Source: Herminiimonas sp. (lineage in GTDB: Bacteria; Pseudomonadota; Gammaproteobacteria; Burkholderiales; Burkholderiaceae). From it: DNA of 7,442 bases. The DNA is taken from positions 1 to 7,442 of the forward strand of contig JACMQD010000355.1 of NCBI GenBank assembly GCA_014377155.1, read 5' to 3'. The stretch's first letter is position 1, and each line of letters starts with the position of its first letter. A program made the translations under genes and the position numbers. Shown in pieces: positions 1-5,125 of this stretch. Below the pieces are notes generated by a model, which was not told where the DNA came from, ran no database searches, and saw only the letters and a list, made by a program, of their open reading frames with translations.

Positions 1-139
1 GAGCGGGAACGACTTCTCGCCGTGGCGGTGGGGGAGCATTGCCAATAACGATACTGAATCATTGCGCTATTGCTTGCGTAGGGATAAAAGCCGCAGTGCT
101 AATAAGCATTGCGGCAATGGCACAATGAATTCGCTTCAT
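1..139 (-). pseudogene. YXWXGXW-type small secreted protein, 5' part, interrupted by an in-frame TGA
   Basis: The ATG at 139-137 follows a GGAG Shine-Dalgarno 8 bases upstream, so the start is convincing. It opens a clear Sec signal peptide (MKRIHC, then a hydrophobic AIAAMLISTAAFI core, then TQAIAQ with an A-x-A-type cleavage site). The next codon, at 61-59, is TGA. In the same frame after it come the residues FSIVIGNAPPPPRREVVPA up to the window edge. The I-G-x-A-P-P-P-P-R-x-E-x-V-P-A pattern is typical of the start of mature YXWXGXW-repeat proteins, small secreted or periplasmic proteins common in Burkholderiales. This is recognised from family knowledge; the repeats themselves lie outside the window. 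Frame is kept across the stop, so a single nonsense change is the simplest explanation, with a base-call error as the alternative. Its function is unknown in the family. Confidence 0.6.
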
Positions 140-514
140 ACTAATCTCCAGAGGAATTTGATGGTGTTCGCTATTAAATCGTGCTGACAGAAATCCGAAG
201 TCACGACAGCATTTGCAAAATATACAGATGACGAACAAAGTTCTGTACGTTAGCGAACGTTTGCCTACCGCGAGGGCTAGCCGGGATAATGCAAGAAATG
301 GCGAATCAGCGTGCCGAATTTCAGACCGCGTTTCCATGCATTTTTTCGACACTTTCCAGCCCATCTATTCAAGGGTAGGATCAATGCCCGAAGGGGCATG
401 GTTGCCCTTTCGCCGGTCATCGCCGATCTGCTGCTGAATTGTTTGTCTCAAACGCAGGTCAACCTTATCAAAGGGACGTTACCGTGGCTGGATATTTTTC
501 TTGGTCAGCGCACG
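140..514. other. Intergenic region between the barrel gene and the secreted-protein gene
   Basis: No convincing gene is seen on either strand. It should hold the promoter of the leftward secreted-protein gene. A minus-strand TATATT at 224-219 is a possible -10 about 80 bases before the ATG, but no good -35 goes with it. A perfect 5-base inverted repeat with a 4-base loop (ACGTT-AGCG-AACGT) lies at 247-260, and a 6-base hairpin at 384-399. The short plus-strand reading frames here lack ribosome binding sites and family resemblance. The part next to 514 holds the interrupted mini-ORF described separately. Confidence 0.5.
384..399. repeat. Perfect short hairpin (ATGCCC / GGGCAT)
   Basis: ATGCCC at 384-389 and GGGCAT at 394-399 pair perfectly around a four-base loop. 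It lies about 120 bases past the stop of the leftward barrel gene. It could weakly stop that operon's transcripts, but no T-tract follows on the minus strand, so intrinsic terminator activity is doubtful. Confidence 0.35.
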
Positions 515-517
515 CAT
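479..517 (-). other. 12-codon ORF coupled to the barrel gene (possible gene remnant)
   Basis: The barrel gene's TGA (519-517) overlaps an ATG (517-515) as TGATG, a common translational-coupling arrangement. The new frame reads MRALTKKNIQPR and then hits TAA at 481-479. After that stop the same frame stays open for 37 more codons, beginning RPFDKVDLRLRQTIQQQ, until a TAG near 370. The post-stop stretch has ordinary protein-like composition but I do not recognise it. Either this is chance, or it is the decayed start of a third operon gene. There is no Shine-Dalgarno sequence. Confidence 0.2.
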
Positions 518-1470
518 CAATAAGGCACGACGAATGTCGCAGAGAATAGTCGGTACGCATACTTCGGGCTATCGATATAGCCCGCTGATCGGTTATAGCC
601 GGCTTTCAGCACGAGTCGGACAGCACCGGCAATCGTCCCTTCGGCGCGCGCTTCCGCGAGATAGGAAACATGCGAGCGGCCCACATCGGTACCCTCCGGT
701 CCGGCACCAATCGCGCCACTCAAGATCCATCCGGCAGTGCGCTTGCGAATCGTGGCGACGCCGAGCAGTTGGCGATACTCGGGCGGATTGAAATACGCCT
801 GGCCTACGTCGTCGCTGCGCGTCGCATATTGACGAAAGCGCAGTTGAAGTGTCACACCGTCTTCTGGCATCGCCAGCCAGATCAGGCGAGCACGAAGGTG
901 CGTGCGCGCGTTACCATCGCTAAACGATTGCCAGCCTGCGAGCCCGGTCATGGTGAATCGATCGCCAATCTGCTGTTCCAGGCCTGCCGACAGGAAGGTA
1001 TAGCCGATACCACGGTCGAGTGCTTTCGGCGTTTCGACCAGATCGGCCGAGGCCATCAGGTCGATCGCGGTTCCGCGCACCGGTATTGTCCGCCAGGTCG
1101 CGTCGCCGATAGGACGCAACCGCCCTGAAACGCGCACCACGCCGGCCTCGGCTTCGATACCGGCTAGCGTGTCGCGTCGCACGTCGCGATATTGGCCGAC
1201 AAGTCCCTGCACATTCTTGCTGAAGTCACCTTGATTGTAACGGGTCGACTGCGCCGCAAAACCGGTGTAGCGCCATGGATTCTCATACGCGACGTACGCG
1301 CCCGCGCGTGTGCGCAATGCCTGGAACCCGTCGGTGTCGGACGAGAAAAGGATATCGCCCAGCGGTGCGAACGAGCGAACTTCCTGTGCCACTGCATTCC
1401 CCGTCGACATGGCACAGGCCGCAAGCAATACGGACAGCAGGGAAGCGCCGTGACTGAATGGGCTGATCAT
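517..1470 (-). CDS. Outer-membrane beta-barrel protein, putative polysaccharide export porin
   Basis: The product is about 317 residues, probably a beta-barrel in the outer membrane. The chosen ATG (1470-1468) overlaps the glycosyltransferase TGA as ATGA and has a GGGGA Shine-Dalgarno a few bases upstream. An ATG 12 bases further upstream has no ribosome binding site. The N-terminus is a signal peptide ending AVA-QEVR near residue 28. An LAAC string at residues 16-19 resembles a lipobox, but the later cleavage site fits a barrel better. The rest is alternating polar/hydrophobic beta strands rich in Gly, Tyr and Arg, ending in ...FVVPY with a C-terminal aromatic as in many barrels. The style resembles the C-terminal barrel of PgaA or YaiO-family proteins. 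PgaA has a long TPR region before its barrel; this protein does not. Coupling to a polymerising glycosyltransferase suggests it carries the polymer across the outer membrane. That role is inference. Confidence 0.7.
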   Translation of the reverse strand: MISPFSHGASLLSVLLAACAMSTGNAVAQEVRSFAPLGDILFSSDTDGFQALRTRAGAYVAYENPWRYTGFAAQSTRYNQGDFSKNVQGLVGQYRDVRRDTLAGIEAEAGVVRVSGRLRPIGDATWRTIPVRGTAIDLMASADLVETPKALDRGIGYTFLSAGLEQQIGDRFTMTGLAGWQSFSDGNARTHLRARLIWLAMPEDGVTLQLRFRQYATRSDDVGQAYFNPPEYRQLLGVATIRKRTAGWILSGAIGAGPEGTDVGRSHVSYLAEARAEGTIAGAVRLVLKAGYNRSAGYIDSPKYAYRLFSATFVVPY

Positions 1471-2957
1471 TTGGTTCCCCATGACTTGCGCAGTCCAAGC
1501 AACTCGGACAGATATCCGGCAACGCAAGCCGGCTGCAAAATCAGACTATACACAAAAGCATACAAGGCAAATCCGACAGGATTCCATCGCACATGCAGGC
1601 CGTGCGACTTGAACATCCCGGCGCTGACGTGATACATCACGCCGTTCAGCAGCAGCGACAGCGGCAGAAGGAGAATCGTCAGCGGACCGACGACCCAGTA
1701 AATGCCAAACAACGCCAGCACCGTGCCGGGAATAAGGCAAAGGGTGTACGCCAGATCGAGCCAGGGAAAGAACACATTCCACCACACGAACATGGTTGAC
1801 ATGCGGGGTTCCAATAGGATGTGCGAATGCCGGCGGAACGCCTCCATCATGCCGCGCGCCCATCGTTGTCGCTGTCTGACGAACTGTTGCAGCTTTACCG
1901 GAACGTTGGTGAAACACATGGCGTCCTCGGCGTGGCCGATACGCCATCCGGCACTCAGAATCGCCCAGCTGAGAACGATATCTTCGCCTACACAGTCGAC
2001 CCATCCGCCGACATCACGCAGTGTCTGGCGGTCATACAATGAAAAGGCACCCTGCGCGACCAGCGTACCGTGGTAGAGCGATTGAATCCGCTTGATCGCG
2101 GCGATGCCGTGGAAGTAGTCCCATTCCTGCATTCTGGTTACCCAGCTCGCACGCGAGTTGTGGACCAGCATGGTTCCCGCTACTGCCCGCGTGTTCACCG
2201 GATCGGCAGCAAAGCGCTCGACGAGATTTTTCAGGGCATCGGCATACAGTATCGAATCTGCATCGAGTGTCACGATGAGATCGAAGTGCGCGGAGGCCAG
2301 CGCACGGTTGAGTGCGGCGGACTTGCCCAGGTTGGTCGGCTGGCGCAAAATCGTCAGCCAGGGAAAACACAATGCAGTAACAATATCGAACGTGGCATCC
2401 GTCGAACCGTCATCGATGACCGTTACTTCAATCGACCCCGGGTAGTCCTGGCGTTCGATAGACTTGAGCGTCGCCGCGATCGAAGCCGCTTCATTGTAGG
2501 CGGCGACAAAGATGGAAATGCCAGGGTACCGGACCAGCGCACCATGGGCCGGCCGGAGATCCATCAGCAGGCTGGAAACGAGAAACGCGTTCATGAATCC
2601 CGGCACGATCGCAATACCGCCGACGGCGAAAATCGCGATCGCCCAATTGCTTAACAGCGCAAGATCGCGCATCCACGGTATGGCAATCCACACTGAAAAT
2701 GCAGCCCACGCGCTGCTTGTCATCAAAGCGATGGCGAACTTCATCTTCACGGTCACATGTAGTGACCGATGCCATCGCGAATTTGCAGTCAAGTCGCGCG
2801 GACTCGGCAGGACGTCAAATGGCCATTCGCCATCGATTTTTTCAAGTAACGGGCGGTCTAATCCGGAGCGCTGCAGGATGCGGCGGATGGGCGCGAGCGA
2901 TTCATCCAGATCACCAGAGAACTCTGCTTTCAATCGGACTCCATGAGTAGTGATCAC
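1467..2957 (-). CDS. Processive family 2 glycosyltransferase (PgaC/hyaluronan-synthase-like membrane polysaccharide synthase)
   Basis: This 496-residue inner-membrane enzyme should polymerise sugars from UDP-linked donors. Catalytic motifs of processive GT2 enzymes are all present in order: DDGSTD at 182-187, DAD at 232-234, GED at 324-326 (general base), and QRQRW at 362-366 (the Q/RxxRW polymer-binding signature). Two hydrophobic segments near residues 73-93 and 101-131 precede the catalytic domain. About four more follow between 388 and 485. This is the layout of PgaC, IcaA, NodC and HasA. The product cannot be told from the motifs; poly-N-acetylglucosamine is one option. The start is GTG, preceded by AGGG within a small hairpin. 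The first 70 residues are soluble, unlike most relatives; an internal ATG at codon 72 lacks a ribosome binding site. The downstream barrel gene overlaps by four bases, so the two form an operon. Confidence 0.85.
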   Translation of the reverse strand: MITTHGVRLKAEFSGDLDESLAPIRRILQRSGLDRPLLEKIDGEWPFDVLPSPRDLTANSRWHRSLHVTVKMKFAIALMTSSAWAAFSVWIAIPWMRDLALLSNWAIAIFAVGGIAIVPGFMNAFLVSSLLMDLRPAHGALVRYPGISIFVAAYNEAASIAATLKSIERQDYPGSIEVTVIDDGSTDATFDIVTALCFPWLTILRQPTNLGKSAALNRALASAHFDLIVTLDADSILYADALKNLVERFAADPVNTRAVAGTMLVHNSRASWVTRMQEWDYFHGIAAIKRIQSLYHGTLVAQGAFSLYDRQTLRDVGGWVDCVGEDIVLSWAILSAGWRIGHAEDAMCFTNVPVKLQQFVRQRQRWARGMMEAFRRHSHILLEPRMSTMFVWWNVFFPWLDLAYTLCLIPGTVLALFGIYWVVGPLTILLLPLSLLLNGVMYHVSAGMFKSHGLHVRWNPVGFALYAFVYSLILQPACVAGYLSELLGLRKSWGTK

Positions 2958-2960
2958 CGA

Positions 2961-2975
2961 ACCCTAATGGAGGGT
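2961..2975 (-). promoter_or_regulatory. Hairpin covering the Shine-Dalgarno of the glycosyltransferase
   Basis: On the minus strand the sequence reads ACCCT-CCATT-AGGGT, then TCG and the GTG start. The AGGG that would serve as Shine-Dalgarno is the 3' arm of a 5-base stem (a sixth G-T pair is possible). If it forms in the mRNA it would limit translation initiation. The stem is short, so the effect may be small. Confidence 0.3.
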
Positions 2976-3124
2976 CTTAGCAGCATTGGGTGGGGGCAGG
3001 GCGAATGGCTATACGCCAGCTTGCTTGCGAACTGAGCTGACATCTGCAAACCGATGTGCAACCGAGTGATTATTTCCAGCAATATTCAACTCGACAAGGT
3101 TGCCCTATTGCACGCAAAAAGTAT

Positions 3125-3138
3125 TTGATCTGCATCAA
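3125..3138. promoter_or_regulatory. FNR/ANR operator, perfect consensus (box 1)
   Basis: TTGAT-CTGC-ATCAA matches the FNR/ANR consensus TTGAT-N4-ATCAA at all ten defined positions. FNR-type regulators bind this palindrome when oxygen is low. For rightward transcription the class II spacing (-41.5) predicts a start near 3173 and a -10 near 3161-3167, where only the poor TACGAA (3162-3167) is found. For leftward transcription the expected -10 position (3097-3102) has nothing fitting. Its target, either the polysaccharide operon or an upstream start of the stress operon, cannot be settled by reading. Confidence 0.65.
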
Positions 3139-3287
3139 TTTATATTCGGCAATGTTGAAAGTACGAAATCAGTATCTATATCCACCGTTGACGATATTTG
3201 TTGAATTGTTCGAGGTAGCGCTTCGGCATCGATGGTGCGAGCGAATGCGCGCAAGGCGATGAACGGATCGGTAACGTTGACGGCCAT
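3135..3287 (-). CDS. Possible small protein of 50 residues
   Basis: An ATG at 3287-3285 opens a 50-codon frame ending in TGA at 3137-3135. It begins MAVNVTDPFIALRAFARTID and ends STLPNIN. The first 24 codons mostly end in G or C, like real genes in this window; the second half does not. There is no Shine-Dalgarno, and its 3' end overlaps FNR box 1. I do not recognise it. It may be chance, a small gene, or the remnant of a larger one. Confidence 0.18.
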   Translation of the reverse strand: MAVNVTDPFIALRAFARTIDAEALPRTIQQISSTVDIDTDFVLSTLPNIN

Positions 3288-3345
3288 CGGTGAAACAGGA
3301 GCGCGCTGTCAAACTACGCGGATCTCATGCCCGATACCGAAACTT

Positions 3346-3359
3346 TTGATGCAGATCAA
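3346..3359 (+). promoter_or_regulatory. FNR/ANR operator, perfect consensus, class II position (box 2)
   Basis: TTGAT-GCAG-ATCAA is a second perfect match to the FNR/ANR consensus. Its centre (3352.5) lies 41.5 bases before 3394. A CATCAT hexamer (four of six matches to TATAAT) sits at 3382-3387, the -12 to -7 position for that start. This is the classic geometry of an FNR-activated class II promoter. It predicts a leader of about 67 bases before the ATG at 3461 and low-oxygen induction of the two downstream genes. Confidence 0.75.
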
Positions 3360-3381
3360 TCGGAAACGCGTCCGCGGCTCC

Positions 3382-3387
3382 CATCAT
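3382..3387 (+). promoter_or_regulatory. Candidate -10 element of the FNR-dependent promoter
   Basis: CATCAT lies at the spacing expected from FNR box 2. No good -35 hexamer is present, which is normal for activator-dependent class II promoters where the regulator covers the -35 region. The transcription start would be near 3394. Confidence 0.45.
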
Positions 3388-3460
3388 GCATTGTCGGTGA
3401 TCAAGTATTGCGCAAGCGCTCGATCGAGAATCGTCTGCATTTCCTCCAGAAAGAAAATAC

Positions 3461-3826
3461 ATGTCCTTTAATCACGCAGTCGTATGGCTCGACCACGCAG
3501 AAGCGCTCGTTCTATCCTTCAATAGCGAAGCAGTAGAGTCGGAAAAGCTCAAGTCTCATCAAAAGCATTCAAGGCATGACAAGACTGGCGACAGTGGCGC
3601 GGAGCGGCAGTATTTTTCCGACATCGCCGCGGCGCTGCAAGACACGCTGGAAATACTCGTTGCGGGTCCCGGAGAAGAAAAACTGATCTTCTCCAAGCAT
3701 ATGAAACAGTACTTTCCTGCGATCGCAGCAAAAATAGTCGCTGTTGAAACGGCCGATCACCCGACAGAGCCGCAGCTGCTGGCACACGCACGCAAGTATT
3801 TTCAAAAAACAGATATTTTTCGCTGA
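3461..3826 (+). CDS. eRF1-domain-3-like small protein ('translational machinery protein')
   Basis: This 121-residue soluble protein resembles a family annotated in Burkholderiales as 'translational machinery protein', whose fold is related to domain 3 of archaeal/eukaryotic release factor eRF1 and Pelota. Family-like features are the N-terminal HAVVWLDHAEALVLSF strand (residues 5-20), a variable His/Lys-rich linker (about 30-45), the ILVAGPGEEK loop (65-74), and the C-terminal VETADHPTEPQLLAHARKYF (95-114), a highly typical ending. The ATG follows a purine-rich AGAAAGAAA stretch, a weak but usable ribosome binding site. A universal stress protein gene starts 27 bases after the stop, so they are probably co-transcribed from the FNR-type promoter upstream. 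The molecular role is not established; ribosome association is only suggested by the fold. Recognition is from memory of the family. Confidence 0.75.
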   Translation: MSFNHAVVWLDHAEALVLSFNSEAVESEKLKSHQKHSRHDKTGDSGAERQYFSDIAAALQDTLEILVAGPGEEKLIFSKHMKQYFPAIAAKIVAVETADHPTEPQLLAHARKYFQKTDIFR

Positions 3827-3853
3827 TCAGCGAATCGAAACCGGAGAGTTTTC

Positions 3854-4699
3854 ATGAGTTACAAAACGATCGTTGTGCATGTCAATGAGTCCCGCCATGG
3901 CGCCAACCGCGTCAAGCTGGCAGCGGCCATAGCGGCAGAGCATGATGCCCACCTGATTGGTGTTGCGACGTCGGCGCTACCTGCATCGTTCTACATGCCG
4001 GGTATCGGCACCGGTGCGGCGGAGGGTCTCGCAAGCTATCTGGCGTTCGCCAAAGAAGGCGCGTTGACTGCATTGGCGGTATTTGAGGAATTTGCAAAGC
4101 AGGCGGGAGTGAACGCGATCGAGCGCCGACTCGTCGAAGATGAAACAGCCGGGGCACTGTGCCTGGAGGGACGCTATTGCGATCTTCTTATTATTGGACA
4201 GAACGACCCGGATGAATTGCTGATGGCCCATCCGGCAGACATGCAGAACTACGTGTTGACGCATTCGCCGAGTCCCGTCCTTTTCATTCCCTATGCCAGC
4301 GATTTCAAAACCATCGGAAAGCGAATTGTCGTTGCCTGGGATGGCAGTATCGAAGCGGCGCGCGCGATCGCCGGTGCGATGCCGTTTCTTCAAAGAGCTG
4401 ACATCGTGCAGATCGTCGTGTTCAACGCGGACCAGACACCGCAAAGGCATGGCGAGCAGCCGGGGGCTGACATTGCCCTTCACATTGCTCGTCATGGTGC
4501 AAAGGTCGAAGTGTCGGCGCAGACCACCGACGCCAACATGGATATTGGCAATGCATTGCTGTCCCATCTCGCCGATTTCGGTGCCGACCTGGTCGTCATG
4601 GGTGGATTCGGGCACTCGCGTTTGCGTGAGCTGATGTTGGGTGGCGTGACACGTACGATGCTGGCGACGATGACGGTACCGGTATTGATGGCGCACTAG
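3854..4699 (+). CDS. Universal stress protein with two tandem Usp domains
   Basis: This 281-residue cytoplasmic protein has two UspA-type domains. The first spans about 3-147, opening YKTIVVHVNES and closing SPVLFIPY. The second spans about 155-281, opening GKRIVVAWDGS and closing TVPVLMAH. The second domain carries the ATP-binding signature G-x2-G-x9-G at G250, G253 and G263, but the usual Ser/Thr after the last Gly is Gly264, followed by V-T-R, a common variant in this subfamily. The first domain lacks the glycine loop and probably does not bind nucleotide. The ATG has a GGAG Shine-Dalgarno about 8 bases upstream. The gene sits 27 bases after the eRF1-like gene. Tandem Usp proteins of this kind are often induced by FNR/ANR under oxygen limitation in Proteobacteria, which fits the operators upstream. 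A TTGATCAA palindrome follows the stop, with no clear T-tract terminator. Confidence 0.9.
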   Translation: MSYKTIVVHVNESRHGANRVKLAAAIAAEHDAHLIGVATSALPASFYMPGIGTGAAEGLASYLAFAKEGALTALAVFEEFAKQAGVNAIERRLVEDETAGALCLEGRYCDLLIIGQNDPDELLMAHPADMQNYVLTHSPSPVLFIPYASDFKTIGKRIVVAWDGSIEAARAIAGAMPFLQRADIVQIVVFNADQTPQRHGEQPGADIALHIARHGAKVEVSAQTTDANMDIGNALLSHLADFGADLVVMGGFGHSRLRELMLGGVTRTMLATMTVPVLMAH

Positions 4700-4756
4700 T
4701 TGATCAACCAGCTAATTTTGACGGGTAGGATTTGAATCGATTTTGATGGTCGTGTC

Positions 4757-4775
4757 GAAAACATCGGTAGTTTTC
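4757..4775. repeat. Short inverted repeat GAAAAC / GTTTTC
   Basis: A perfect 6-base stem with a 7-base loop lies 57 bases after the universal stress protein stop. The 3' arm is GTTTTC, so it loosely resembles a weak terminator, but the stem is AT-rich and no longer T-run follows. Confidence 0.3.
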
Positions 4776-4780
4776 AATGA

Positions 4781-4823
4781 CCTACCTGCTCCTTCCCCCT
4801 TGAAGGGGGAAGGAGCAGGTAGG
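4781..4823. repeat. 43-base perfect palindrome (REP-like element or bidirectional terminator)
   Basis: The left arm starts CCTACCTGCTCCTTCCCCC and the right arm is its exact reverse complement, GGGGGAAGGAGCAGGTAGG. The arms are 21 bases with one central base, so a real hairpin would have a stem of about 19 pairs with a TTGAA loop. C/T-rich arms of this style recur between genes in many beta- and gammaproteobacterial genomes. No T-tract follows on either side. It could stop transcription from the stress operon, protect its mRNA 3' end, or simply be a dispersed repeat. Confidence 0.7.
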
Positions 4824-4969
4824 CGCGTTGGTTCACTGTCGGACGACGAAATCACAGTCCCAAAAAACGATGTGCATACCGGTCGAATTCTCCTGGTTGG
4901 TCTACAAGTATGCTACCGGGACAGGCGCTTGAAGACGACAACGCCTGGATGACGCAGATGAGCGTGTAG

Positions 4970-4996
4970 GGCGTGATAAGCGAAGCGCATTACGCC
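4970..4996. repeat. REP-like extragenic palindrome
   Basis: GGCGTGAT and its imperfect complement ATTACGCC form an 8-pair stem (one G-T pair), with an AAGCGAAGCGC centre. It is preceded by GTAG. The pattern TAGGGCG-...-AGCG-AAGCG-...-CGCC closely resembles a dispersed extragenic repeat seen in many Proteobacteria. This is recognised by pattern only; copy number in this genome is unknown. Confidence 0.45.
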
Positions 4997-5017
4997 GAAT
5001 GCACCGCGATCGTCGCA

Positions 5018-5031
5018 TTGAATCAATTCAA
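5018..5031. promoter_or_regulatory. TTGA-N6-TCAA palindrome (possible CRP/FNR-family site)
   Basis: TTGAATCAATTCAA is a perfect 14-base palindrome. It keeps the TTGA-N6-TCAA core of FNR/ANR/DNR sites but differs from the full FNR consensus at the fifth base of each half. It lies 95 bases before the adaptor start. No good -10 is found at class II distance, so a role in regulation is uncertain. Confidence 0.3.
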
Positions 5032-5125
5032 ATGGTTGATCTACTAACGATCTGGCGTCCACGTTGAAATTCGGCCAGCTTGGACTACCGCGACAGGCCT
5101 CTACAGAATTAAGAAAGTCTATCTT

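Larger units (their letters stand above)
2958..3460. promoter_or_regulatory. Divergent control region between the polysaccharide operon and the stress operon
   Basis: This is about 500 bases between a leftward and a rightward operon. It holds two perfect FNR/ANR-type operators (3125-3138 and 3346-3359, listed separately), a candidate -10 for the rightward operon, a hairpin over the ribosome binding site of the glycosyltransferase, and one weakly supported small minus-strand ORF. The longest plus-strand frames here (around 3056-3262 and 3232-3471) have no ribosome binding site, no recognisable motif and ungenic composition. Base composition is clearly more AT-rich near 3060-3210, as expected of promoter DNA. 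Confidence 0.6.
4700..5125. other. Palindrome-rich intergenic region
   Basis: About 425 bases without a supported gene separate two rightward operons. It contains a small AT-rich hairpin (GAAAAC/GTTTTC, 4757-4775), a 43-base near-perfect palindrome (4781-4823), a REP-like hairpin (4970-4996) and a TTGA-N6-TCAA palindrome (5018-5031). Reading frames on both strands here are short and cross the repeats, so they look accidental. The promoter of the export operon should lie in the right half, but no strong -35/-10 pair is evident. Confidence 0.6.

Noticed and set aside
59..364. 101-codon minus-strand frame starting at 364
   Set aside because: Only its last 26 codons (from the ATG at 139) look real, with a ribosome binding site and signal peptide; the upstream part is promoter region read in frame by chance.
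384..399. Intrinsic terminator for the polysaccharide operon
   Set aside because: Only a 6-base stem and no following T-tract on the minus strand; kept only as a hairpin.
1414..1425. Lipobox-like LAAC in the barrel protein signal peptide
   Set aside because: A later AVA-Q signal peptidase I site and the barrel-like mature part make a lipoprotein less likely; not excluded.
2070..2654. Open frame of 194 codons antisense to the glycosyltransferase
   Set aside because: The opposite strand carries all GT2 motifs; this frame has no recognisable feature.
3391..3404. Third FNR-like site (TTGTC-GGTG-ATCAA)
   Set aside because: The left half has only three of five matches and it overlaps the predicted transcription start; probably chance.
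3977..4696. Long open frame of 239 codons antisense to the universal stress protein gene
   Set aside because: It is the mirror of a well-supported gene with codon bias; rich in His, Arg and Cys, with no motif or ribosome binding site.
4699..4708. GTTGATCAAC palindrome just after the stress protein stop
   Set aside because: The half-sites have no spacer, so it does not fit FNR; it is too short to call on its own.
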